Source: an uncultured Clostridia bacterium
Lineage (GTDB): Bacteria > Bacillota > Clostridia > Christensenellales > Borkfalkiaceae
Direction of reading: 5' to 3'
NCBI GenBank assembly: GCA_947589585.1
Contig: CANQCA010000002.1
Span: 1 to 35,106, forward strand
DNA: 35,106 nt
Both the position numbers and the translations under genes were made by a program. Positions 14,956 through 23,413 of this stretch are shown here, in pieces. Below the pieces are notes generated by a model. That model was not told where the DNA came from and made no database searches. It worked only from the letters and a program-made list of their open reading frames with translations. Each line of letters begins with the position of its first letter. Within the stretch, counting starts at the first letter, position 1.

Positions 14956-15666
14956 ATGAGAAAGAATCTTGTCGTGCAACTCATGTACCGCATTGTTTTA
15001 TGTTGCGTCTCCTTTCTTGCCTGCCTGCTCTCTCTCCGCATTTTCTATGCGGGGCAAGGCGGGTATTCCATGAGCTGGGAGATCCTAAAGTACTATACCA
15101 ATCTATCCAATTATGCGGTGTTTGCCGTCTCTATCGCAGTGACCGTCGCCACGGCAGTCCGCGTTCTGAAGGGGGAACGCGAGGGATACAACAGGATCCT
15201 TCGGACCTTCAAATTTATGACGACCGTCATGATCCTCGTCACGTTCCTCGTCGTGATCGTTCTCCTCAACAGCCCCGCGCAGGCAAGCTATTGGCTGGAT
15301 ATCGGGAATATGTCGTTCCATTGTCTCGCGCCGCTCCTCTTCGTCTTTGATTACATATTGTTTGAAAAGAAGGGTACCATGTCGGTGTTTGCGCCCCTGT
15401 ACAGCCTGATCTTACCCCTCATTTACGTCGTGTATATCTTCATCTTAGGTGGGACGATCGAGAATTTTGAATATCCGTATTTCTTCCTCAACGTGCATGA
15501 GCTCGGCTACGGAAAAGTCTGCCTGTGGGTGCTTGCGCTCGTTTTGATCTTCACAGTGATAGGCTACCTTCTGTGGCTATGGAACCGCTTCGGAAAGTTC
15601 GGCGGCAAGTGGAAATTCGACTTTTCCAATATCCGCCATACCGTGCGGGAGGGCAAAGAAGCGTAA
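14956..15666 (+). CDS. Pr6Pr / FAR-17a/AIG1-like integral membrane protein
   Basis: Multi-TM protein with LKYYTNLSNYAVFAVSIAV, MSFHCLAPLLFVFDYILFEKKG, LPLIYVVYIFILGG. Start ATG 14956 with RBS cgagg. Confidence 0.7.
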   Translation: MRKNLVVQLMYRIVLCCVSFLACLLSLRIFYAGQGGYSMSWEILKYYTNLSNYAVFAVSIAVTVATAVRVLKGEREGYNRILRTFKFMTTVMILVTFLVVIVLLNSPAQASYWLDIGNMSFHCLAPLLFVFDYILFEKKGTMSVFAPLYSLILPLIYVVYIFILGGTIENFEYPYFFLNVHELGYGKVCLWVLALVLIFTVIGYLLWLWNRFGKFGGKWKFDFSNIRHTVREGKEA

Positions 15667-15703
15667 AGGATATGCAAAACTTTTTTCTGCGGGCGGAAAT
15701 AAC

Positions 15704-15732
15704 TTTACACCGCCCCGCTTTTTTGCTATAAT
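15704..15732 (+). promoter_or_regulatory. Strong promoter directly upstream of the HMA-domain gene
   Basis: TTTACA, N17, TGC-TATAAT (extended -10). The ATG follows 9 bases after the -10 hexamer. Confidence 0.7.
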
Positions 15733-15740
15733 TTGTGGGT

Positions 15741-15965
15741 ATGAAAAAAGTCATCGAGATCGAAGATCTCTGTTGCAAGAAATGTGCGGAGCGGCTCGAG
15801 AACAAGCTTCTTCTCATCGACAGCATTTTAAGCGCGCGGGCAAATTTCAAAAGAGGGGTCGTCTTCGTTGAAACGAACCTTTCGGACGAAGCGATCGCCG
15901 CATGCGTCAAGGATGCCGGGTTCGAAGTAAAAGCAGTGCGCCCCCGCAAGGGCATCTTCGGCTGA
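15741..15965 (+). CDS. Small heavy-metal-associated (HMA/CopZ-like) domain protein
   Basis: MKKVIEIEDLCCKKCAERLENKLLLIDSILSARANFKRGVVFVETNLSDEAIAACVKDAGFEV: beta-alpha-beta HMA pattern with a CCKKC metal-site-like motif. Confidence 0.75.
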   Translation: MKKVIEIEDLCCKKCAERLENKLLLIDSILSARANFKRGVVFVETNLSDEAIAACVKDAGFEVKAVRPRKGIFG

Positions 15966-15992
15966 AAAAGAGCACCCCTCAAAGGAGTTTTT

Positions 15993-18900
15993 ATGTATAA
16001 AAAGGTAGATACATCGCTCAATTTCGTGGAGCGGGAAGAGGAGATCGCGGCCTTTTGGAAGGAGAACCACATCTTCGAAAAGTCCGTCGAAAAGAATGAG
16101 GGCGGGAAGGAATTTTCCTTCTTCGACGGTCCTCCCACAGCCAACGGCAAGCCGCACATCGGGCATGTTTTGACACGTTCTATCAAGGACGCCATTCCCC
16201 GCTACCGCACCATGAAGGGCTACCATGTCCTGCGCAAGGCGGGCTGGGATACGCACGGGCTGCCCGTCGAACTCGAAGTGGAGAAATCGCTCGGGCTCGA
16301 CGGAAAAAAGCAGATCGAGACGTACGGCATCGAGCCCTTCAACAAGAAGTGCAAGGAATCGGTGTGGAAATACCAGAGCGAATGGGAGAAGATGAGCGAG
16401 CGCGTCGGCTATTGGGTGGATATGGAACACCCCTATGTCACCTATCACAACGATTATATCGAATCGGTCTGGTGGGCGCTCAAAGAGATGCACAAGAAGG
16501 GGCTTTTATATAAAGGGCACAAGATCGTTCCATATTGCCCCCGCTGCGGCACGGCGCTTTCTTCCCACGAGGTCGCCCAAGGCTATAAGGACGTGAAGGA
16601 GACTTCCGCGATCGCACGCTTTAAGGTGGCGGGAAAGGAAAACACCTTCATCCTCGCATGGACGACGACGCCGTGGACGCTTCCTTCCAACGTCGCGCTC
16701 TGTATGAATCCCGATGAAGATTACGTCGAGATCGCGGCGGAGGACGGTGCGCACTACATTCTCGCCGAGGCGCTCGCAGGCAAATTCTTCGAAAACTTCG
16801 AAGTCGTCGATCGCCGCAAGGGGAAGGATTACGAGGGTACCGTGTACGAGCCGCTCTTCGGTTGGGCGGAAGGGAGCTTCAAAGAAAAGGCGTATTTCGT
16901 CGTCTGCGACGGCTACGTCACGCTTACCGACGGCACGGGCGTCGTGCACATCGCGCCCGCTTTCGGCGAAGACGATTACCGCGTCGGCAAGAAGTATCAT
17001 CTGCCCGTCGTCCAGCTCGTCAACGAGCGGGGGCGTTTCGATGAGCGCTGCCCCGAACTCGACGGGCTCTTCGCAAAGGATGCGGATAAGATCATTCTCG
17101 ATATGCTCAAAGGGCGGGGGCTGCTCTTCAAGAAACTGCCCTACGAGCACAGCTATCCCCACTGCTGGCGGTGCGATACGCCGCTTCTCTATTATGCGCG
17201 GGCAAGCTGGTTCATTGAGGTCACAAAGGTCAAGGAAAAACTCATCGCCGCCAACCGTTCGGTGAACTGGATGCCCGAGAGCATCAAAGAGGGCAGGATG
17301 GGGAACTTCCTCGAAAACGTCATCGATTGGGGCCTGTCCCGCGACCGCTACTGGGGCACGCCGCTGCCCGTTTGGGTGTGCGAGGATTGCGGCGGGATCG
17401 AGGTCATCGGTTCGCGGCAGGAGCTTTGCGAAAAGACGGGTGCGCCCGCGGATATCGAACTGCACCGCCCGTACGTCGATAAATTGTTCTGCGCCTGCAA
17501 AAAGTGCGGCGGCACCTGTAAGCGCACGCCCGAGGTCATCGATTGCTGGTTCGACTCGGGCTCCATGCCCTTTGCGCAGTATCACTATCCCTTCGAGAAC
17601 AAGGATCTCTTCGAGGAGACCTTCCCCGCCGACTTTATCTCGGAAGCCGTCGACCAGACGAGGGGCTGGTTCTATGTCTTGCTTGTCATCTCGACCATCC
17701 TTTTCGATAGGGCGCCCTTCAAAAACTGCATCAGTTTAGGGCTCGTCGCCGATAAGAACGGCATCAAAATGAGCAAACACAAGGGCAACGTCGTCGATCC
17801 GTGGACGGTGCTTTTGAAGCAGGGCGCAGACGCCGTGCGGTGGTATTTCTACACAAACAGTGCGCCGTGGCTGCCCTCGCGCTTCGGCGAAGAGGCGGTC
17901 TCCGAGAGCCAGAGAAAGTTTCAGGGAACGCTTTGGAACACCTACGCCTTCTTCACCCTTTATGCGGAGATCGACGGCTACGATCCCTCAAAGTACGATT
18001 TGAAGAAGTGCCGTCTCTCGCTCATGGACAGGTGGGCGCTCTCCAAGCTCAACACCCTCGTGAAGGAAGTGGATGAACAGCTCAACGCCTACAACATTCT
18101 GGATAGCGCCCGCGCCATTCAGGACTATGCGGATGAGCTCTCAAACTGGTATGTGAGAAGGGGCCGCGACCGCTATTGGGGGCCCGAGATGACCGAGGAT
18201 AAGGCGGCGGCTTATACGACGCTCTACACCATTCTCGTGGCGCTTGCAAAGCTCATCGCGCCCTACATGCCCTTCATGGCAGAGATGATGTATCGGAATC
18301 TGGTCCCGCAGTTTTTCCCCGATGCTCCCATCTCCGTGCACCTCTGTGACTACCCTGTCGCGGACATGGTATGGGTGGATCCCGTCCTCGAAGCGGGCAT
18401 GGAGGATGTGTTGCACGTCGTCGAGCTCGGGCGCAGCGCCCGCAACACGGGCAATCTCAAGAACCGCCAGCCCCTTTCGGAGATGCTCATCGCCTCGGAT
18501 AAGAAGCTCGCCATCTCGGGGGAACTTGAAGCCGTCACCCTCGACGAACTCAACGTGAAGAAGCTGCGTTTCCTCGAGGGGGGCGAGGAACTCGTCTCCT
18601 ATACCTTGAAGCCGCAGCTCAGAACGCTCGGCCCCAAGTACGGCAAGAAACTGCGCCTCATCACGGAGTTCTTACAGACGTGCAATGCGGCGGAAGTGGT
18701 CGCCTGCGTCAAGGCGGGCGGGCCCTACAAGGTGGATCTCGAAGGCGAGGTGGAGCTCTTCGAAGAAGACTTGCAGATCTTCACCTCTTCCGCGCACGGC
18801 TATGCCACGGCGCAGGGGTACGGCATCACCGTCGCCCTCAATACCGAGCTTTCGGAGGATCTCCTCGACGAGGGCGCAGAGCGCGAGCTCGTCTCCAAGA

Positions 18901-19112
18901 TCCAATCCATGCGCAAAGAGGCGGGCTTTGAGGTGACCGACCGCATTGCCCTATACCATGTCGCAGAGGGAAGGGCGCGGAAAGTGCTCTTGAAGGGTTC
19001 TTTCGCCCAAGACGTCCTCGCCGAAAAAGTAGAGGAAGGTGCGCACGAGGGCTTCACCAAGGACCTCGATATCAACGGCGACAAGGCCACCCTCACGATC
19101 GTAAAATTGTAA
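15993..19112 (+). CDS. ileS: Isoleucyl-tRNA synthetase
   Basis: HIGH motif in PTANGKPHIGHVLTRSIKD, KMSKHKGNVVDPW (KMSKS-like), 1039 aa, DCWFDSGSMPFAQ. RBS aaaggag upstream. Confidence 0.96.
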   Translation: MYKKVDTSLNFVEREEEIAAFWKENHIFEKSVEKNEGGKEFSFFDGPPTANGKPHIGHVLTRSIKDAIPRYRTMKGYHVLRKAGWDTHGLPVELEVEKSLGLDGKKQIETYGIEPFNKKCKESVWKYQSEWEKMSERVGYWVDMEHPYVTYHNDYIESVWWALKEMHKKGLLYKGHKIVPYCPRCGTALSSHEVAQGYKDVKETSAIARFKVAGKENTFILAWTTTPWTLPSNVALCMNPDEDYVEIAAEDGAHYILAEALAGKFFENFEVVDRRKGKDYEGTVYEPLFGWAEGSFKEKAYFVVCDGYVTLTDGTGVVHIAPAFGEDDYRVGKKYHLPVVQLVNERGRFDERCPELDGLFAKDADKIILDMLKGRGLLFKKLPYEHSYPHCWRCDTPLLYYARASWFIEVTKVKEKLIAANRSVNWMPESIKEGRMGNFLENVIDWGLSRDRYWGTPLPVWVCEDCGGIEVIGSRQELCEKTGAPADIELHRPYVDKLFCACKKCGGTCKRTPEVIDCWFDSGSMPFAQYHYPFENKDLFEETFPADFISEAVDQTRGWFYVLLVISTILFDRAPFKNCISLGLVADKNGIKMSKHKGNVVDPWTVLLKQGADAVRWYFYTNSAPWLPSRFGEEAVSESQRKFQGTLWNTYAFFTLYAEIDGYDPSKYDLKKCRLSLMDRWALSKLNTLVKEVDEQLNAYNILDSARAIQDYADELSNWYVRRGRDRYWGPEMTEDKAAAYTTLYTILVALAKLIAPYMPFMAEMMYRNLVPQFFPDAPISVHLCDYPVADMVWVDPVLEAGMEDVLHVVELGRSARNTGNLKNRQPLSEMLIASDKKLAISGELEAVTLDELNVKKLRFLEGGEELVSYTLKPQLRTLGPKYGKKLRLITEFLQTCNAAEVVACVKAGGPYKVDLEGEVELFEEDLQIFTSSAHGYATAQGYGITVALNTELSEDLLDEGAERELVSKIQSMRKEAGFEVTDRIALYHVAEGRARKVLLKGSFAQDVLAEKVEEGAHEGFTKDLDINGDKATLTIVKL

Positions 19113-19126
19113 CGAAGAAAAAAATG

Positions 19127-19152
19127 ACCGCCTCGGGAGTGCCCGAGGCGGT
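19127..19152 (+). terminator. Terminator after ileS
   Basis: ACCGCCTCGGG-AGTG-CCCGAGGCGGT perfect 11-bp stem. Confidence 0.7.
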
Positions 19153-19166
19153 TTCGCATACATTGG

Positions 19167-20429
19167 TTATTTCGTGAGTTCGCGGATGGCTTCGCGGTAG
19201 ATCTCCAAAAGCAGTTTCACGCGCTCGAGCGTGATATATTCGTTGGGTTGGTGGATGACGGCTTCGTCGCCCTCCTTTTCGGGGCCGAACGCCACGCCGT
19301 GAGCAAGCGCTCGCGCATAGGTCCCCCCGCCGATCGCGACGGGCCCCATCGACTTCCCCGTGCACTTCTCGTAGACCTTGAGAAGCGTTGTAACGAGTTC
19401 ATCGTCCTTATCCACGAGGAGGGGCTCCTGATGGTGCAGCGTCTCATAGCGAATGCCGAACATGCGCAGCTTTTCGTGCACCCGTTCCGCGGACATGGTG
19501 GCGGGATAACGGATGTCGGCGACCACTTGCACTTCGCCCTTGCGATACTTGACGAGATCGGGAGAAAGGGTCAGCCCGCCCGTCTCGTCCGAAAGAGTTT
19601 TGAGGCCGTAGGCGTCGTCGAAGAGACATTCTATGATGTGGCGGACGACCTCGCACTCCGCAAAATATTGCAGAATGGGCAGGATCGCATTCTCGCCCTT
19701 TTCGGGGGTGGAGCCGTGTGCACTCTTGCCGCGGGAGACGAGTTTGCGTTTCTCGAACGTAAGACCCAGCGCGGCCGCCTTTTTCTCATCGCGGATGCGG
19801 GGGATGGCTTCGCAAAGATCGCAGACCATGTTTGCGCTCGTGCCGCCCTGCAGCCGTGTAAAGGGCGCCTTCTTTATGGGGAAGTGCAGCCGTACGTGCA
19901 AAATGCCTTTCTCCGCGTAGATGACGGGGAAATCCGCGTCGGGCGAGAAGCCGTCCTCGGGCATATGGGCGACCTTTTTATAGTGCTCGATGCACGCCCA
20001 GCCGTCCTCCTCGTTGCACCCGACGATGAGCTTGATCTTCCTTTTCGGCACGAAGCCTTCGTCGAGGAGCTGCTTCATGGCATAGAGCGCGCAGATCGCG
20101 GGGCCCTTATCGTCCATCGCCCCGCGGCCCCAGATCTTTCCGCCTTCGATGACGCCGCCGAAGGGGGGCATGTCCCAGCCCGACCCTGCAGGAACGACGT
20201 CGAGGTGGCATAAAACGGCAAATTCTTCTCCCTCGCCGAAGAGCACTTCTCCGACGTATCCGTCGTAGTTTTTGGTGGAAAAGCCGAGCTTTTCTGCGAG
20301 CGATAAGAAGTGGGAGAGGCACTCCGCCGCACCCTTACCGAAGGGGGCGCCGCGCGCCTTCTTTTGATGCGAGGAATCGAAGCGGATGCTCTCCGCGATG
20401 CTCTTAGCGGCCTTGTCAAGATAATTCAT
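19167..20429 (-). CDS. M20-family dipeptidase (PepV/Sapep-like)
   Basis: LCHLDVVPAGSGWDMPPFGGVIEGGKIWGRGAMDDKGPAICALYAMKQL, VGCNEEDGWACIEHY, and C-terminal GGTYARALAHGVAFGP. Confidence 0.88.
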   Translation of the reverse strand: MNYLDKAAKSIAESIRFDSSHQKKARGAPFGKGAAECLSHFLSLAEKLGFSTKNYDGYVGEVLFGEGEEFAVLCHLDVVPAGSGWDMPPFGGVIEGGKIWGRGAMDDKGPAICALYAMKQLLDEGFVPKRKIKLIVGCNEEDGWACIEHYKKVAHMPEDGFSPDADFPVIYAEKGILHVRLHFPIKKAPFTRLQGGTSANMVCDLCEAIPRIRDEKKAAALGLTFEKRKLVSRGKSAHGSTPEKGENAILPILQYFAECEVVRHIIECLFDDAYGLKTLSDETGGLTLSPDLVKYRKGEVQVVADIRYPATMSAERVHEKLRMFGIRYETLHHQEPLLVDKDDELVTTLLKVYEKCTGKSMGPVAIGGGTYARALAHGVAFGPEKEGDEAVIHQPNEYITLERVKLLLEIYREAIRELTK

Positions 20430-20603
20430 GATCGTTCTCCGCAGCGGCTTTCTCGCCGCCGTCTATTGATTTATTTTACCAAAACCGCGGCGCGATGTCA
20501 AGAGTTTTGCGCGATCCTTCCCTTGTCCCGGTCGCCGCATGTGGGAAAATGGCGTTCGGGAAGGGAAAATTTCCCCGCCGAAGAAAAAATATATGCCGTA
20601 TAC

Positions 20604-20632
20604 TTGTATTTCTCCCGCAAAACTGTTATAAT
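20604..20632 (+). promoter_or_regulatory. Promoter of the radC-like / two-component operon
   Basis: TTGTAT, N17, TGT-TATAAT (extended -10). Confidence 0.65.
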
Positions 20633-20660
20633 TATGACATATTTCAGCGGAGCGGATAGG

Positions 20661-21377
20661 ATGCACGAAGGTCATAGGCAAAGAATGTTTGCTCATTTGA
20701 AGCGCGGCGCGGGCAATCTGGAGGACCATGAACTTCTGGAGCTCTTGCTTTTTTTTGCGATCCCCCGCAAAAATACCAACCCGATCGCGCACATGCTCAT
20801 TTCCGCATTCGGGAGTCTGGAAGGGGTATTCCGCGCAGATCACGATCAATATCTCGCCATAGAGGGGATCGGGGAGAGCACGGCCGCCTACCTTTCCGCA
20901 CTCTCCGGACTGATAGGCCGTCTCGGCCGTGCGGATGCGAAATACAGTCTCCCCGTCGTCGGAAACGTTCATGCGTTTGTGGATTTTCTCGGCTCCCGTT
21001 TCGATGGGAGCACGGAGGAATCTCTCGAGGTCTACTGTCTCGACGAACAGCACCGCGTGTTCTTCACCAAGCATTTCACCACGTTCCAATCCGACAAAGT
21101 GACGATCGCACCCGATGAGCTCAATGAGATCGTCACTCTTCAGCATCCGCACAGTATCGTCGTTGCGCACAATCATCCGCTCACATCGGCGCGCCCTTCC
21201 GCGGCGGACGACGTTTTCACCGCACAGCTCTCCCTGCTTTGTTTTGCGCACGGCATCTCGCTCGAAGATCACATCATCGTGGGGGAGAACGAGACGTATT
21301 CCTATTTTCTCTCGGGAAGGCTGAGCGCCATCAGGCAGAACTGCAAGGATAGCTTTGTCGGGGAGGAGGAACCATGA
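20661..21377 (+). CDS. RadC-family (JAB/MPN domain) protein
   Basis: MHEGHRQRMFAHLKRGAGNLEDHELLELLLFFAIPRKNTNPIAHMLISAFGSLEGVF; metalloprotease-like IVVAHNHPLTSARPSAADD. The earlier ATG at 20634 lies upstream of the expected transcription start, so 20661 is preferred. Confidence 0.8.
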   Translation: MHEGHRQRMFAHLKRGAGNLEDHELLELLLFFAIPRKNTNPIAHMLISAFGSLEGVFRADHDQYLAIEGIGESTAAYLSALSGLIGRLGRADAKYSLPVVGNVHAFVDFLGSRFDGSTEESLEVYCLDEQHRVFFTKHFTTFQSDKVTIAPDELNEIVTLQHPHSIVVAHNHPLTSARPSAADDVFTAQLSLLCFAHGISLEDHIIVGENETYSYFLSGRLSAIRQNCKDSFVGEEEP

Positions 21378-22642
21378 AAAAAATCCATCTTCATGCGCCT
21401 ACGACGACGAAGGAAGCGCTCGATACCCTCAATGTGTTCCACAAGTATGCGAAGTTCTTCCTGCTCGGGGCGCTCATGATCGCCTGCATCTTTCTCATCG
21501 TCAACAGCCGCGGGCCGCAGTTCGGCATCTACGGCTGGTATGTCACCCTTCCCGTCTCCCTGCTCTTCCTCGCGGAGAACGCCGTAAAGCTTTGGTCGAT
21601 GCAGACTTTCAAAAGCAAGATCGCCTTCTATGTTCTCGACGTCCTGTGCCTCCTCGTCCTCACGATCTTCTCGAGCGGCTCTCTCATCTCGACGATGTAC
21701 CTCATCATTCTCACCGAGTACTATCTGAGCCAGGATCGCCTGTGGGGGAGCATCTTCATGTGCATCATGTGCGTCGCGGTGCTCTTTATCACCTTCGCCT
21801 TCTCCGAGCTTCTGCACGCCGGGCCCGCACAGTTCGATTTCCTCTCCGTCGCCTCGAGCATGGTGAGCGATCTTATGCTTATCGTCATCCACTTCCTCGT
21901 CATCAATTTCGCCATCTTCTTCTATAAGAAGAACCGTGAGCTGACCAAGGCGAACGACGAACTCAACGAGATCAATACAAAGCTCAACAAGGCCTATCTC
22001 GAATTGCAGGAGCTCACCGCCCTCGAAGAACGGCAGCGCATCGCCAAGGAGATCCACGATACCGCGGGGCACTCCATCACGACCGTCATCATGCAGACGG
22101 AGGCGGCAAAGCTCGTTATCGACACCGACGTCGAGGACGCCAAGCGCAAACTGGCCGCGGCGAATCTTCAGGCCAAACACGCCTTGGAGGAGCTCCGTGA
22201 GAGCGTGCACCTTCTCTCGGGAAAAGAGGAGGGGATGACCCTCAAGGGCCAGCTTCTCGAGGTGATCCACGAATCGACAGACGGAACGGGCATCGCCATC
22301 CGCTACGACATCGACGAGCTCGAGCTTTGCGACGCAAAGCGCCGCTTCCTCATGAATGCGCTCAAAGAGGGCGTCTCCAACGGCCTCCGCCATGGCAATG
22401 CGACCGCCTTTTGGTTCGAACTCAAAGTAAAGGACGGAAGCGTGAGCATGCTTCTTTCCGATAACGGCAAGGGCATGGAGATATCCAAACTCAAGGAGGG
22501 ATTCGGTCTCTCGGGCATGACGCGCCGCGCAAAGTCGCTCGGCGGGACGGTATGGTTCGAAACAGAGCCCGGGGAAGGGTTCGAGATCCACATCCTGCTC
22601 CCCCTCGACGGCGAGCAGGCCAATCAAGAAAAAGGGAGTTGA
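21374..22642 (+). CDS. Sensor histidine kinase, NarL/LiaS/DesK-type (HisKA_3)
   Basis: EERQRIAKEIHDTAGHSITTVIMQTEAAKL (H box), LSDNGKGMEISKLKEGFGLSGMTRRAKSLGG (ATPase), multi-TM N-terminus. Confidence 0.88.
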   Translation: MKKIHLHAPTTTKEALDTLNVFHKYAKFFLLGALMIACIFLIVNSRGPQFGIYGWYVTLPVSLLFLAENAVKLWSMQTFKSKIAFYVLDVLCLLVLTIFSSGSLISTMYLIILTEYYLSQDRLWGSIFMCIMCVAVLFITFAFSELLHAGPAQFDFLSVASSMVSDLMLIVIHFLVINFAIFFYKKNRELTKANDELNEINTKLNKAYLELQELTALEERQRIAKEIHDTAGHSITTVIMQTEAAKLVIDTDVEDAKRKLAAANLQAKHALEELRESVHLLSGKEEGMTLKGQLLEVIHESTDGTGIAIRYDIDELELCDAKRRFLMNALKEGVSNGLRHGNATAFWFELKVKDGSVSMLLSDNGKGMEISKLKEGFGLSGMTRRAKSLGGTVWFETEPGEGFEIHILLPLDGEQANQEKGS

Positions 22643-22644
22643 AT

Positions 22645-23289
22645 ATGATCAAAGTACTCATCGCAGACGATCAGGCGATCCTCGCCGACGGCATCAAGAG
22701 CGTGCTCTCATCCTGCCCCGAGATCGAGGTCGTGGGGATCGCTCAGGACGGTCTTAAGGCCGTGGAGGAGGCTCAGCGGCTCAGGCCCGACGTCGTCCTC
22801 ATGGATATCCGCATGCCCAATATGAACGGCGTCATCGCGACGCAGGAGATCAAGACGCGTTTGCCCGAGACCAAGGTGCTGGTGCTGACCACCTTCGACG
22901 ACAGCGACTATATCCTGAACGCCATCAACAACGGTGCGAGCGGGTATCTTCTCAAGGATATCTCCGCGCCCGCTCTCATCGAGGCGGTCAAAAACGCCCA
23001 TGCGGGAGATACCATTCTTCCCGCCAAGGTCGCCAAGCACATCGCAAGTGCGGCAAAGCTCGTCGCGAGCGACCGCGAGATCCGTCTCCGCCGCAGGTTC
23101 GGATTTTCCGAGCGCGAGTGTGAGATCGCCCTCATGATCTACGAGGGCTTCACCAATAAGCAGATCGCGAGCGCCTTAAAGCTCACCGACGGCACCGCCC
23201 GCAACTATATCTCCTCCATCTACGAGAAGATCGGCACTTCCTCACGCGCCGAGGCCGTCGCAAGGATGCGCGACACGCTGGGAAACTGA
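22645..23289 (+). CDS. NarL/LuxR-family response regulator
   Basis: MIKVLIADDQAILADGIKSVL, VVLMDIRMPNMNG, C-terminal LuxR HTH (FSERECEIALMIYEGFTNKQIASALKLTDGTARNYISSIYEKIG). Confidence 0.92.
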   Translation: MIKVLIADDQAILADGIKSVLSSCPEIEVVGIAQDGLKAVEEAQRLRPDVVLMDIRMPNMNGVIATQEIKTRLPETKVLVLTTFDDSDYILNAINNGASGYLLKDISAPALIEAVKNAHAGDTILPAKVAKHIASAAKLVASDREIRLRRRFGFSERECEIALMIYEGFTNKQIASALKLTDGTARNYISSIYEKIGTSSRAEAVARMRDTLGN

Positions 23290-23315
23290 ATATGACCCGT
23301 TGAAAAAAGAAAAGG

Positions 23316-23339
23316 CCGCCCGCGCAAATGCGCGGGCGG
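23316..23339. terminator. Bidirectional terminator between the response regulator and pyk
   Basis: CCGCCCGCGC-AAAT-GCGCGGGCGG perfect stem. Confidence 0.7.
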
Positions 23340-23413
23340 TTTCGCATATTCATGCGTTTTCTGCATGCTCTGTCTCGGACATGGGTGGGGGAAATTCGCT
23401 CTCATGCAAATTT

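Noticed and set aside
16506-17585. 359-aa minus-strand ORF inside ileS
   Set aside because: Antisense artefact within an unambiguous isoleucyl-tRNA synthetase.
20634-20660. Upstream ATG start for the RadC-family protein
   Set aside because: It is 2 nt from the -10 hexamer and would lie before the expected transcription start; ATG 20661 gives the typical MHEGHRQRM N-terminus.
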